Assembly: GCA_034408935.1 (NCBI GenBank)
Contig: DAOUMV010000014.1
Location: 98,064-162,063, forward strand
Direction: 5' to 3'
DNA from: DAOUMF01 sp034408935
GTDB taxonomy: Bacteria; Chloroflexota; Dehalococcoidia; SM23-28-2; RBG-16-64-32
Length of the DNA: 64,000 bases
A program made the translations under genes and the position numbers. The first letter of the stretch is position 1; every line of letters begins with the position of its first letter. The notes beneath the pieces are model-generated. The model was given only the letters and a program-made list of their open reading frames with translations. It was not told where the DNA came from and ran no database searches. Shown in pieces: positions 40,437 through 49,834 of this stretch.

Positions 40437-42713
40437 CTGGCCCACGACGAAGCCCCGCGGAGACGCCCGCCGGCGCCTCCTTTCCTGCTGCTAACCCTCC
40501 TCCTTCTCGCCGCCGCCGTGGCCTGCGACGGTGAGCCGTCGAGCACGACGCCGGCGCCCAGGGCCACACTCCCTCCGCCATCTCCAGATGCCTCGCTCGA
40601 CCTCGACCTAGCCGACAAGCTGCGACACGAGGGCGACCTGGAACAGGCGATGACCATCTACAACGCCGCGGCCCAGCTCGGCGAGGTCGCTGACCAGAGG
40701 CGAGCGCTCCAAAGCCTGGCCCACACCCACTACCAGGAGGGCCGACTCGATGACGCCGCGGCGACCCTGGCCTTGCTCCTGGATCTTGACCCGCCATCTG
40801 GGGAGCGCCAGCGCGCCCTTCTCCTGCTGGGCAGCATCCAGCAGCAGGTGGGCCTGGCGGAGGCCGCCCGAGAGTCCCTCCGCAGCTACATCGAAGGGGA
40901 CGGCGTGGCCTCCTCCCACGCCCGCCTCAAGCTCGCGGCGGCCCTGGCGGCCGACGGCGACGAAGAGGCCGCCATCGCCGAGCTGGACCTGGCCCTGACG
41001 GAAGGCCTGCCTCCGCCCCAGGAGACGCAGGCGCTGTTCGCCCTCGCCCGCAGCCAGGAGGCCACCGGCCGCGAGGTGGATGCCCTGGCCACCTGGCAGC
41101 AGCTCAGTGAAGAGGCCGCCACGCCCTTCGAGCGGGGGGAAGCGCTGTGGCTGCTGGCCTCGCTGGCCGCCCGCATCGGCGAAGACCAGCGCCACCAGGA
41201 CGCCCTGGTCACCCTCGTCCGCGATTACCCTTGGCACCACCGCGCCCTGGAGTCCCTCGACCAGCCTCAGCAGACCCCTGCACCCGCCCTGACGGCCGCT
41301 GAGCGCGGCACAGTCCTGTTCAATCACGGTCTGGACGAGCAGGCGAAGAAGACGTTCCAAGACGCCCTGCAGCAGGACACAAGCCCGGAGGAGCAGGCGA
41401 CGGCCCACTTCTACCTGGCGCTGCTGGCCGAACGGGACGGTCAGCCCGACGACGCCCTGGCGGAGTACGAGGCGGCCCTGACGGACCTCGAGGGCGAAGA
41501 GGAAGACGAGCTGTTCGCAGAGGCGGCCTGGGAGCGCGCCCTGTTGCTGGAGACGCTGGGCCGCACAGAGGAAGCGGTTGCCGCCTACGCTGCGCTGGCC
41601 GAGGCCTCGCGCGGCTCCACGAGGGCTCCGGAGGCGCTGTTCCGCGCCGGACTCATCAGGTACCGCCAGAGCCAACCGGCCGATGCTATCCCTCAGTGGA
41701 CGCGCTACCTAGAGGCGGCCCCCAAGGAGGAGACCGCGCGGGCCCGCTTCTGGCTGGCCGAGGCCGCCCTGGCCAGCGGCGACACCGCCTCGGCCAATGC
41801 CCACCTGTCGGAGGCGGCTGCGGTTGCCCCGTGGGACTACTTCGGCCTGCGGGCGCGCGCCCTGCTTGAGGGTCAGCCCCCGCTATCGCTCGCCGAAGCA
41901 GTCCCGGACCCTCAAGCGCCGGACTGGAAGGCGGTGGAGACCTGGCTGGCTGCCTGGGCCGACCCGGAGGATGCCGAGGCGGGCCGGGAGGTCACAGCCG
42001 GTGTCCCCTGGCAAAGCGGGCTGGAGCTCCTCCGGTCCGGCCTTCAGGAGGAGGCCCGCGACCAGTTCGCGGCCCTCATCGATGAGGCGGCCGCCCAGCC
42101 GTGGCACCTGTACCGCCTGGCCCGAGCCCTCGACGCTCAGGGGCAGACAGAGATGGCGGCCCGCGCCGCCGCACGCCTCATCGAAGATCGAACCGACGCG
42201 CCCCCGGAGCTGCTGCGACTGGCCTACCCCAGCGACTATCTGGACCTGGCCACCGCGGAGGCCGAAGCCAACGCCCTCCCACCCCTGCTCCTCCTGGCCC
42301 TCGTCCGCCAGGAGAGCTACTTCCGGCCCGACGCCGAGTCTCCCGCAGGGGCGCTGGGTCTGACACAAGTCATCCCTTCCACCGCCGACGAGATCGCCGC
42401 CCAGTTGGGGGAAGCCGATTTCACCTACGTTGACCTGTTCCGCCCCAACGTTAGCCTCCGCTTCGGCGCTCACTACCTCGGCTCGCAACTGGAGTTGCTG
42501 GACGGCGACATCTTGGCGGCGCTGGCCGCCTACAACGGCGGGCCCGGTAACGCCCTGCGCTGGCGAGAGACCGCCTCCGGTGACCCCGACCTGTTCCTGG
42601 AGACGATAAGCCTCTCGGAAACCAGGGCCTACGTGGAGCTGGTGATGGAACATTACGCCCGCTACCGTTATGCCTACGGCCTGGCCGAAGGGCCAAGCTT
42701 GCCCCTGCCATGA
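40437..42713 (+). CDS. Lipoprotein lytic murein transglycosylase with TPR repeats (Slt70-like)
   Basis: About 758 residues. The extracytoplasmic alpha-superhelix of TPR-like repeats covers roughly residues 60-590 (typical AQLGEVADQRRALQSLAHTH, AAWERALLLETLGRTEEA). The C-terminal SLT domain carries LALVRQESYFRPDAESPAGA with catalytic Glu, GLTQVIPSTA and AALAAYNGGPGNALRW. The first GTG (40518) falls inside a lipoprotein signal, FLLLTLLLLAAAVAC, so the true start is upstream. There, only CTG codons (40413, 40437) are in frame. Lipid anchoring on Cys is expected. It cleaves glycan strands with anhydro-muramic products. Confidence 0.85.
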   Translation: MAHDEAPRRRPPAPPFLLLTLLLLAAAVACDGEPSSTTPAPRATLPPPSPDASLDLDLADKLRHEGDLEQAMTIYNAAAQLGEVADQRRALQSLAHTHYQEGRLDDAAATLALLLDLDPPSGERQRALLLLGSIQQQVGLAEAARESLRSYIEGDGVASSHARLKLAAALAADGDEEAAIAELDLALTEGLPPPQETQALFALARSQEATGREVDALATWQQLSEEAATPFERGEALWLLASLAARIGEDQRHQDALVTLVRDYPWHHRALESLDQPQQTPAPALTAAERGTVLFNHGLDEQAKKTFQDALQQDTSPEEQATAHFYLALLAERDGQPDDALAEYEAALTDLEGEEEDELFAEAAWERALLLETLGRTEEAVAAYAALAEASRGSTRAPEALFRAGLIRYRQSQPADAIPQWTRYLEAAPKEETARARFWLAEAALASGDTASANAHLSEAAAVAPWDYFGLRARALLEGQPPLSLAEAVPDPQAPDWKAVETWLAAWADPEDAEAGREVTAGVPWQSGLELLRSGLQEEARDQFAALIDEAAAQPWHLYRLARALDAQGQTEMAARAAARLIEDRTDAPPELLRLAYPSDYLDLATAEAEANALPPLLLLALVRQESYFRPDAESPAGALGLTQVIPSTADEIAAQLGEADFTYVDLFRPNVSLRFGAHYLGSQLELLDGDILAALAAYNGGPGNALRWRETASGDPDLFLETISLSETRAYVELVMEHYARYRYAYGLAEGPSLPLP

Positions 42714-42765
42714 CTGGAGGGCCGGAGCCGCCGCGGCCTCCCGAGGGCCATCTGTCCCCCATGCC

Positions 42766-42793
42766 TTGCACGCAGCGGCCGTCCTGCTATACT
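42766..42793 (+). promoter_or_regulatory. Promoter of etfBA
   Basis: TTGCAC (42766-42771) and TATACT (42788-42793), 16 bases apart, with TGC before the -10. The leader to etfB would be about 90 bases, with an AAGGAGG ribosome site. Confidence 0.6.
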
Positions 42794-42888
42794 TTGCGAG
42801 TGACGGATTTCACATACGCCCCGCGACGGCCCGACGCGCCGGCCCAGCGGCTCCATATTGTAGGGCCACCCGCTAAGGAGGTTCGCCT

Positions 42889-43680
42889 ATGCCCCACATC
42901 GTCTGTTGCGTGAAGCAGGTGCCGGACCCGGAGGCCCCAGCCTCGCAGTTCAAGGTGGACGAGGCCGCCAAGAAGGTCCTCTCCGTCCCCGGCATCCAGC
43001 CCGTCCCATCTCAGTTCGACACCATCGGCGTGGAGGCTGCCCTCCGCATCAAGGACAAGGTGCCCGATACCACCATCACCATCCTCACCCTGGGCCCCGA
43101 CGCCTTTCGCGACACCATCAAGCACTGCCTGGCCATGGGCGCCGACGAAGGCGTCCACGTCAATGACCCGGCCCTCAACGATGCCGACCACTGGGCCACC
43201 GCCGAAGTCCTGATCGCCGCTATCAAGAAGCTGGAGCCCGCCGACCTCGTCATCTGTGGGCGCCAGGCGGTGGACTGGGACATGGGCGTGGTGGGCTCCA
43301 CCCTGGCGGAGATCCTGGGCGTCCCTGTCGTCACCCTCGCCAAGGACGTCCAGATGGAAGGCGGCAAGGTCACCGTCGAGCGCATGCTCATGGACGGCGT
43401 TGAGACCATGGAAGCGCCCACACCCTGCGTGATCACCGTCTCCAACGAACTGGGCGAGCCGCGATACCCCCAGCTCCGCCAGATCATGGCGGCCGCCAAG
43501 AAGGAAGTGAAGGTGCTGACCGCCTCCGATTTGGGCATCGACGCGGCAAAGAACCGCGTCAACCTGGAGGCGCTGTTCGTACCCGAGGTCGACGTGGAGA
43601 CGGAGTTCATCGAGGCGGAGACGCTCGCGGAGGCGGGCGAGCAACTGGCCGTCCGCCTGCGGGAAGCGAAGCTCATCTAG
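42889..43680 (+). CDS. etfB: Electron transfer flavoprotein beta subunit
   Basis: A 263-residue subunit that binds AMP and, with EtfA, carries electrons from acyl-CoA dehydrogenases to the quinone pool. The N-terminus HIVCCVKQVPDPEAP and the AMP-site region DLVICGRQAVDWDMGVVGSTLAEILG are diagnostic. The recognition loop YPQLRQIMAAAKK is conserved. Two ACAD genes in the window (7.9 and 11.9 kb) are natural partners. etfA follows after 57 bases. It looks like the ordinary, not the bifurcating, group, though this cannot be settled by eye. Confidence 0.95.
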   Translation: MPHIVCCVKQVPDPEAPASQFKVDEAAKKVLSVPGIQPVPSQFDTIGVEAALRIKDKVPDTTITILTLGPDAFRDTIKHCLAMGADEGVHVNDPALNDADHWATAEVLIAAIKKLEPADLVICGRQAVDWDMGVVGSTLAEILGVPVVTLAKDVQMEGGKVTVERMLMDGVETMEAPTPCVITVSNELGEPRYPQLRQIMAAAKKEVKVLTASDLGIDAAKNRVNLEALFVPEVDVETEFIEAETLAEAGEQLAVRLREAKLI

Positions 43681-43737
43681 GCATCGGGCCGAGCGGAGTC
43701 TTCCCTTACACGTACACGCGACACAGGAGGAAAAGGT

Positions 43738-44715
43738 ATGGCAAGCGGAGTTCTCGTTTTCGGAGAGGCGACGGAAGACGGTAGGCTGGCCCCGATTACC
43801 GGTGACCTGCTGGGGGCGGCCAAGAGCCTGGGCGGGCCGGCGACGTGCGCTCTCCTGGGCGCCGGCGTGGAGGGCCTGGCCCAGGAGTGCGCAGCCCTGG
43901 GCGCCGACAAGGTCATCGTTGTCGATGATCCGGTGCTCAAGGACTACCAGGGCGACGCCTACGTGCCCGTCGGCGAGCGCGTCTGCAAGGAGGTCGATCC
44001 CCTGGTCGTCCTCTTCGGCCAGACGATGATCGGGCGGGACATGGCCCCGCGGCTGGCGGCGCGGTTGGGCACCGCCGTGGCCATGGACTGCGTGGAGCTG
44101 TCCTTGGAGGGCGCGAAGCTGCTCGCCTCTCGGCCCTGCTACGGGGGCAACGCCCGCGCCCGCTACAGCATCAATGGGATGCCCCAGATCGCCAGCCTAC
44201 GGGCCAAGGCGTACGATCCGCCCGAGCGGGATGAGTCCCGCCAAGCGGAGGTAGTGAAGCAGTCCGCCGACGTGAGCGCGGACGCCATTCGGGCCCGCGT
44301 GACCGGACGCACGAAGGAAGAGGTAGAGGGAGTGCGCCTGGAGGACGCGGCGGTGGTTGTGGGCGCCGGACGCGGCGTGGGCGGCCCGGAAGGGCTCAAG
44401 TCGCTGGAGGATCTGGCAGGGCTCCTGGGCGGCGCCGTGGGAGCCACCCGCGCCGTCTGCGACATGGGCTGGTACCCGGTGGGGGCCCAGATAGGTCTCA
44501 CCGGCAAGGTGGTCACGCCCGACGTGTACATCGCGGTTGCCCTCTCCGGCGCCAGCCAGCACATGGCTGGCATCTCCGGGGTCAAGAACATAGTCGCGGT
44601 CAACAAGGACCCGGAGGCGAACATCTTCAGGTCGGCGCGCTACGGCGTCGTCGGCGACTGGAAGGAAGTGATCCCGGCCTTCACCGCGAAGACGAAGGAG
44701 CTGAAGGCAAGCTAG
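43738..44715 (+). CDS. etfA: Electron transfer flavoprotein alpha subunit
   Basis: A 325-residue FAD-binding partner of EtfB. The C-terminal FAD domain shows GAGRGVGGPEGLKSLEDLAGLLGGAVGATR, then GWYPVGAQIGLTGKVVTPD, YIAVALSGASQHMAGISG and NIVAVNKDPEANIF, all family signatures. AGGAGG precedes the ATG. It forms the etfBA operon, followed by a hairpin terminator at 44762. Confidence 0.96.
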   Translation: MASGVLVFGEATEDGRLAPITGDLLGAAKSLGGPATCALLGAGVEGLAQECAALGADKVIVVDDPVLKDYQGDAYVPVGERVCKEVDPLVVLFGQTMIGRDMAPRLAARLGTAVAMDCVELSLEGAKLLASRPCYGGNARARYSINGMPQIASLRAKAYDPPERDESRQAEVVKQSADVSADAIRARVTGRTKEEVEGVRLEDAAVVVGAGRGVGGPEGLKSLEDLAGLLGGAVGATRAVCDMGWYPVGAQIGLTGKVVTPDVYIAVALSGASQHMAGISGVKNIVAVNKDPEANIFRSARYGVVGDWKEVIPAFTAKTKELKAS

Positions 44716-44761
44716 CGGTATCCCCCGCCTGAGGGGTCGAAAGCACCCAGTCTCAAGGTTC

Positions 44762-44804
44762 GGACGGCCTCCCGTCAGAGGCGGAAGGCCGTCCTGGCTA
44801 TTTT
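44762..44804 (+). terminator. Probable terminator after etfBA
   Basis: A 9-bp stem GGACGGCCT (44762-44770) / AGGCCGTCC (44786-44794) with a 15-base loop, followed after six bases by TTTT. The spacing to the T-run is longer than ideal. Confidence 0.45.
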
Positions 44805-44848
44805 CGTGCCACAGTAGACTGAGGCTATCGGCAGCCGCAACCTCAACC

Positions 44849-44878
44849 TTGACGCGCACGGAAGGGCACCCCTACAAT
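44849..44878 (+). promoter_or_regulatory. Promoter of the coaE-MoxR-VWA unit
   Basis: TTGACG (44849-44854) and TACAAT (44873-44878) with 18 bases between. The leader to the coaE start is about 50 bases with AGGAGG in it. Confidence 0.6.
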
Positions 44879-44933
44879 TACCGTACGGTCGGGCAATTCC
44901 GGCCATTTTTGTCAGGAGGATGGGAAGCCGTCC

Positions 44934-45587
44934 GTGGCGGGCAGTATGTACGTAATCGGCCTCACGGGAGGCATCGCCAGCGGCAAGACGACGGTGATTC
45001 AAATGCTAGAGCAGAAGGGTGCCGTCCTCCTCAACGCCGACGCCTTCGGACACGAGGTCTACGCGCCCGGCCGGCCCGCCTGGCAGGAGATCGTGGACGC
45101 CTTCGGCCGACAGGTTGTGGCGAAGGACGGCACCATCGATAGGAAGAGGCTGGGCGCCATCGCCTTCAGCGATCCCCGGCAGCTCCAGCGCCTGAACGCC
45201 ATCACTCATCCGCGTATGAAGGAGATGATGCGACAGCAACTGAGCGCTGAGCGGGCCCGCGGCACGCAGGTCGCCGTCCTGGAGGCGGCGTTGCTGTTCG
45301 ACGCCGGTTGGGACGATCTCACGGACGAGGTTTGGGTTACGGTCGCGCCGCCGGCGGTGGCGGCGGGGCGCACGGCGGATCGCAGCGGCCTCAGCGTGGA
45401 GGAGGCGCTGTCCCGCGTCCGCGCCCAGATGAGCAACGAGGAGCGCATCGCCCGCTCCCAGGTGGCCATCGATACGGACTGCCCGCTGGAGCGGACCAGG
45501 AAGCAGGTGGACGAGGAGTGGGAGCGACTGATGGAGCGGCTGCCTGCCCGTCCGGGGGAGACACCCCCGGCCAGGAGCGGCGTTTAA
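44934..45587 (+). CDS. coaE: Dephospho-CoA kinase
   Basis: A 217-residue kinase for the last step of coenzyme A synthesis. The P-loop is IGLTGGIASGKTTV, followed by the substrate-binding LLNADAFGHEVYAPG, RLGAIAFSDPRQLQRLNAITHP and VLEAALLFDAGWDDLTDEVWV. All of these are CoaE marks. GTG 44934 has AGGAGG 14 bases upstream, and ATG 44946 is the alternative, closer to usual family starts. It is the first gene of a possible operon with the MoxR/VWA pair (34 bases gap). Confidence 0.94.
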   Translation: MAGSMYVIGLTGGIASGKTTVIQMLEQKGAVLLNADAFGHEVYAPGRPAWQEIVDAFGRQVVAKDGTIDRKRLGAIAFSDPRQLQRLNAITHPRMKEMMRQQLSAERARGTQVAVLEAALLFDAGWDDLTDEVWVTVAPPAVAAGRTADRSGLSVEEALSRVRAQMSNEERIARSQVAIDTDCPLERTRKQVDEEWERLMERLPARPGETPPARSGV

Positions 45588-45621
45588 CCGTTAGGTATAC
45601 AAGAGGAAGCGTGGTTCAGGG

Positions 45622-46512
45622 ATGACTCAGGAGGAGACGACCTACAGACAATACGCCATCGAGGAGTATGTGCTGACGGAGGAGCCGTTCTACCTCCCCG
45701 TGAGCGATGAGGTGGAGCTGTTTGAGGCAGCCTACGCCCAGAAGATCCCGGTGCTTCTCAAGGGCCCCACCGGCTGCGGCAAGACGCGCTTCATCGAGTA
45801 CATGGCGTACAAGCTGCACCGGCCCCTCACCATCGTCCGTGACGTGACGGAGACGGACGAAGACTCCTCAGCCAGCGGGCTGCCCCTGGTGACAGTGGCC
45901 TGCCATGAGGACCTGACGGCCTCCGACCTGGTCGGACGCTACCTGCTGGAAGGCGAGTCCACCCGCTGGATCGATGGGCCGCTGACCCGGGCCGTCAAGG
46001 CCGGCGGCATCTGCTATCTGGACGAGGTGGTGGAGGCGCGCAAGGACACCACCGTCCTCATCCACCCGCTGACGGACCACCGCCGCGTGCTGCCCATCGA
46101 GAAGCGCGGCCAGATAGTGGAGGCCACGGGCGGCTTCATCCTGGTCATCTCCTACAACCCCGGCTACCAGAGCGCCCTCAAGGACCTGAAGCACAGCACC
46201 CGCCAGCGGTTCCTGGCCATCGAGTTCGGCTACCCGCCGCGGGAGCTGGAAGCGCGAATCATCGAGCGCGAGGCGGGCGTGACGCCGGCCGTCGCGATGG
46301 AGCTGGCCAAGCTGGGCGAGAAGGTACGGCATTTGAAGGAGCACGGCCTCGCCGAAGGGGTGAGCACCCGCCTGCTCATCTACGCCGGACGGCTCATCGC
46401 CGAAGGGATACCGGCCCGTCGTGCCTGCCAGGTAGCCGTCGTCTGGGCGCTGACCGATGAACGCGACGTGCAGCGCAGCATCGAAGAGGTGGTGTCGTCG
46501 ATCTTTGAGTAA
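45622..46512 (+). CDS. MoxR-type AAA+ ATPase (NorQ/CbbQ-like)
   Basis: A 296-residue AAA+ protein. Walker A LLKGPTGCGKTRFIEYMAYKL (about 47-67), Walker B GGICYLDEVVEARKDTT, sensor ILVISYNPGYQSALKDL and arginine-finger region HSTRQRFLAIEFGYPP. These fit the CbbQ/NirQ/NorQ/GpvN branch. Such ATPases act with a VWA partner to insert metals or remodel enzyme complexes. The partner VWA gene overlaps by 8 bases downstream. No nitric oxide reductase, RuBisCO or gas-vesicle gene is near to name the client. Confidence 0.92.
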   Translation: MTQEETTYRQYAIEEYVLTEEPFYLPVSDEVELFEAAYAQKIPVLLKGPTGCGKTRFIEYMAYKLHRPLTIVRDVTETDEDSSASGLPLVTVACHEDLTASDLVGRYLLEGESTRWIDGPLTRAVKAGGICYLDEVVEARKDTTVLIHPLTDHRRVLPIEKRGQIVEATGGFILVISYNPGYQSALKDLKHSTRQRFLAIEFGYPPRELEARIIEREAGVTPAVAMELAKLGEKVRHLKEHGLAEGVSTRLLIYAGRLIAEGIPARRACQVAVVWALTDERDVQRSIEEVVSSIFE

Positions 46513-49500
46513 GCCAGCGTACCGCCGCATCTACGGCGCCTACGAGAAGCAGCTAGCCCCCTTCTCCACCACCCTGGCGAGCGATTTCCGCCGCTCGGCG
46601 GAGGCGGTGGAACATCTCCTTACGGCCGATGAGGTCAGTCAGTGGGCGGAGGAGGGGCTGGAGTTGGCGCAGCAGTCCTGGCGCTCCTGGGAGGCGGCAG
46701 GGGAGTACTTCCGTGTCACGCCGGACGTGCTGGCCGCCCTCGGGTTCCAGGATTTCCGCCGCTGGACACAGTACGGCCGCGACCTGACGGAGGTGTCCTC
46801 GGCGCTGGCCGCATCATACTTCCGGGCCTCACCAGCGACGCTGCCTAAGGTGACCCTGGAGCGGCTGGCCGACTGGGTGGGGCTGGGCCGCCAGCTCTAC
46901 AAGGGGACCTGGCGCTCCGCCTCCATGGCAGTGCAGTTCTTCGACGGCAGCCCGGCGCTGTTCGAGCAGTTCACGCTGGAGGAGGCGCGCATCCTCGTGC
47001 GGTTCGTGGACTCACTCTGCGACCGCTCCTACGACCTGGCCGCCCACTGTCTGAGCATCGCCCCCCACGTCCTGGCCCCCCTCGGCGGCGAGGACCGCGC
47101 TGGCTTCCTGCGCTTCGCCGAGGCGCTGGCCGCCACCGGTTGGGCTGATGCCCGCTCTTACCTAGAAAAAGGACCGGCCCTGCTGACCAACGTCCAGCAG
47201 TCGCAGCGGCTCCCCTTCCTGACCCTGGCCCGCGAACTGGCCCGCCACGAGGGACGGCAAGCCTTCGCCTTCTTCGCCGAGGCGGCCCGCGCCTTCAACG
47301 AGGTTGAGCCGGAGGTGCACGGGTCGCTCCTCTCTATGGCGGAAGACCTCGCGGGCCGCTCGCCGGTGGCGGCGATGGAGTTCCTCAAGAGCAGCCCGAC
47401 GGTGCTGGCGCGTATCGGCGCCGTGGAGATGTCCCGCTGGCACGGCGAGGGGAGCGCCCTGCTGGACACCAGCATCGAGGGTGGCGAGGCCTACTTTCGC
47501 ATGGAGTCCAGCCGCGGCGAGGAGGTCCTGGACTCCCTCTCCTCGCGGGTGGACCTTGGCCGGGTGAGCGACATCCTCCGCATGTACTGCAAGGCCCTCA
47601 CCGGCAGCGAGGTGGCGATCCACTCCTCGGAGGTGCTGACGGAGAAGGGCATCGGCTGGGTGGAGTCGGAGTCCCCGTCCACCGAGGGGTCCGCCATCTT
47701 CCTGCCACCCTGGATGGAGGAGTTCCCCCAGAAGCCGGACAACTTCTCCGTCTACAAGGTGTACTCCACCCACCAGGCCGGCCACCTGGAGTTCGGCACC
47801 TTCGGCTTCACCTTCGAGAGGGAAGGGCGCATCTTCCCCAATCTGCGTCGCCAACTGGAGAAGGAGCGTCAAGAGACCCACGCAGAGAGCGCTCCTGCCA
47901 CCAGGCAGGGCGCTGACGGCGACGGCGATGAGCCGGCGGGTCCCCTCACCGACATGGAGCGCTTCTTCGACCTGTTCGAGAATCGCCGTCTGGCGTCTGA
48001 CCTCTTCGCCCTCCTTGAGGACGCCCGCATCGACACCCTCGTGGCGCGCGAGTACGCCGGCATCCGCGGCTCCTACCGACAGCGGCAACGGGTGGAACTG
48101 GATCGGCGGCCCGAGGTGGAGAAGCTGCCCCTCCTCCAGGCGTTCGCGGAGAACCTGGTGCGGGCCAGTCTTGGCGGCGTCGACCGTGTCCGCTGGCCCG
48201 AGCCGCTGGCGCCCGTCATGGAGCAAGCGATAGGCATCTTGGCCGCGCTGGGACAGCCCCAGGCGATAGTGGAGGACTCGGCGGAGGCCACCATCCGCCT
48301 GTACCAACTGGCGCGTCAGATTCCCAACATCCTCTCCGAGCTCATGGACCAGGAGTGGTCCCCCTTCGCCGGGGATCAAGATATGATGCAGCTCATGCCC
48401 ACGACCGCCGATTCCCTGGGCGACAGCATGGACATCGACTTCCCCCAAGGTAGCCTGATGCCCTACGAGAGCCCTGACCCAGTGGACTTCCGCGGCGACT
48501 TCAAGCCGGAGATGGTGCAGTTGCTGATGCGCCTGCGCCAGGAGAGCGGGCAGGAGCAGACTCCCCTTTCCCCGCTGTCGCCGGAGCAGTTGCGGGCCAT
48601 GCTGGAGAAGAGCGTGGAGATCACCATCACGGACATGGCTGAGGCTGACCTCACCCAGTCGTCGGACCTGTTCCTCACCAACCTCATCAAGGAGCTGAAC
48701 AGCCAGCAGCAGGAAAGCGAGCAGGTGCAGCGCATCCCCATGAAGGACGGCCAGCCGGTTACCGGCTTCAGCACCGGCGACGACGAGCACGAGCTCCCGG
48801 TGGAGCCCAAGTACTTCTACTACGACGAGTGGGACTTCCGCGCCGGTGACTACAAGCCCCGTTGGTGTCGGGTGGTGGAGTACGCGGTGAGCGAGGGCAT
48901 GCCCCAATATTACGAGCAGACGCTGACCAAGTATGCCTCGCTGGCCGCCCAGACCCGTCGCCAGTTCGAGCTCCTGCGGCCGGAGATGTTCCGCAAGGTG
49001 AAGCGGCTGCTGGACGGCGAAGACTTCGACCTAGACGCCGCCACCGAGTACGTCATCGAGCGCCGCGCCGGCCACACCCCCAGCGGAAAGGTCTACTGGC
49101 GCCGCAACAAGGTCCAGCGGGACGTCTCCGTGGCGTTCCTCCTGGACATGAGCGCCTCCACCGATGAGGAGATCGCCAAGCACGAACGGCGCTACGCCCA
49201 GGACGAGTTCGACGACGACCCCCGGCGCTACTTCTCCTGGTGGATGGCCCGGCGTGCCCAGGAACTGCTGACGCCGCCCAAGCGCATCATCGACCTGGAG
49301 AAAGAGAGCATCGTCCTCCTCATCAAGGCGCTGGAGACCATCGGCGACACCTACGGGATATACGGCTTCTCCGGCTACGGGCGGGACAACGTGGAGTTCT
49401 ACGTGGTCAAGGACATGGACGAGACGCTGTCCGAGCACGTGAAGAAGCGCATCGACAAGATAGCGCCGGTGCGCTCGACTCGCATGGGCCCGGCCATCCG

Positions 49501-49807
49501 CCACGCCACCTCCAAGCTGGAGGTGCAGGATTCCAAGGTGCGCATCCTATTCCTCGTCTCCGACGGCCGGCCCCAGGACCATGGCTACGGGCGCGACCGC
49601 ACGGAGAAGGAGTACGCCATTCACGACACGCACACGGCGCTGCTGGAGGCCAAGCGACAGGGGATCGTGCCGTTCTGCCTGACCGTGGACCGCTACGGGC
49701 ACGATTACCTGAAGCAGATGTGCCAGGACATGGCCTACGCCGTGGTGCCGGACATCGAGTCCCTCCCCTCCCGCATCACGACGCTGTACCGCCGGCTCAC
49801 GGAGTAG
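46505..49807 (+). CDS. Large VWA-domain protein (NorD/CbbO-like) with helical repeats
   Basis: A protein of about 1100 residues. TTG 46505 fits best: GAGGTG precedes it and the translation starts (M)SKPAYRRIYGAYEKQL. Residues 20-330 hold roughly eight helical units of 36-38 residues with a recurring YFR.(S/T)P..L pattern (EYFRVTPDVLAAL, SYFRASPATLPKV, QFFDGSPALFEQF). The C-terminal VWA domain has the MIDAS motif DMSAST and the ending CLTVDRYGHDYLKQMCQDMAYAVV typical of NorD. It is the co-translated partner of the MoxR ATPase. Client protein unknown. Confidence 0.88.
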   Translation: MSKPAYRRIYGAYEKQLAPFSTTLASDFRRSAEAVEHLLTADEVSQWAEEGLELAQQSWRSWEAAGEYFRVTPDVLAALGFQDFRRWTQYGRDLTEVSSALAASYFRASPATLPKVTLERLADWVGLGRQLYKGTWRSASMAVQFFDGSPALFEQFTLEEARILVRFVDSLCDRSYDLAAHCLSIAPHVLAPLGGEDRAGFLRFAEALAATGWADARSYLEKGPALLTNVQQSQRLPFLTLARELARHEGRQAFAFFAEAARAFNEVEPEVHGSLLSMAEDLAGRSPVAAMEFLKSSPTVLARIGAVEMSRWHGEGSALLDTSIEGGEAYFRMESSRGEEVLDSLSSRVDLGRVSDILRMYCKALTGSEVAIHSSEVLTEKGIGWVESESPSTEGSAIFLPPWMEEFPQKPDNFSVYKVYSTHQAGHLEFGTFGFTFEREGRIFPNLRRQLEKERQETHAESAPATRQGADGDGDEPAGPLTDMERFFDLFENRRLASDLFALLEDARIDTLVAREYAGIRGSYRQRQRVELDRRPEVEKLPLLQAFAENLVRASLGGVDRVRWPEPLAPVMEQAIGILAALGQPQAIVEDSAEATIRLYQLARQIPNILSELMDQEWSPFAGDQDMMQLMPTTADSLGDSMDIDFPQGSLMPYESPDPVDFRGDFKPEMVQLLMRLRQESGQEQTPLSPLSPEQLRAMLEKSVEITITDMAEADLTQSSDLFLTNLIKELNSQQQESEQVQRIPMKDGQPVTGFSTGDDEHELPVEPKYFYYDEWDFRAGDYKPRWCRVVEYAVSEGMPQYYEQTLTKYASLAAQTRRQFELLRPEMFRKVKRLLDGEDFDLDAATEYVIERRAGHTPSGKVYWRRNKVQRDVSVAFLLDMSASTDEEIAKHERRYAQDEFDDDPRRYFSWWMARRAQELLTPPKRIIDLEKESIVLLIKALETIGDTYGIYGFSGYGRDNVEFYVVKDMDETLSEHVKKRIDKIAPVRSTRMGPAIRHATSKLEVQDSKVRILFLVSDGRPQDHGYGRDRTEKEYAIHDTHTALLEAKRQGIVPFCLTVDRYGHDYLKQMCQDMAYAVVPDIESLPSRITTLYRRLTE

Positions 49808-49834
49808 CGGGGCCGCTGGAGGATACGGCCCGCG

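Noticed and set aside
47162..48907. 581-codon minus-strand frame inside the VWA gene
   Set aside because: Mirror of the VWA protein's codons; no family motifs, no ribosome site.
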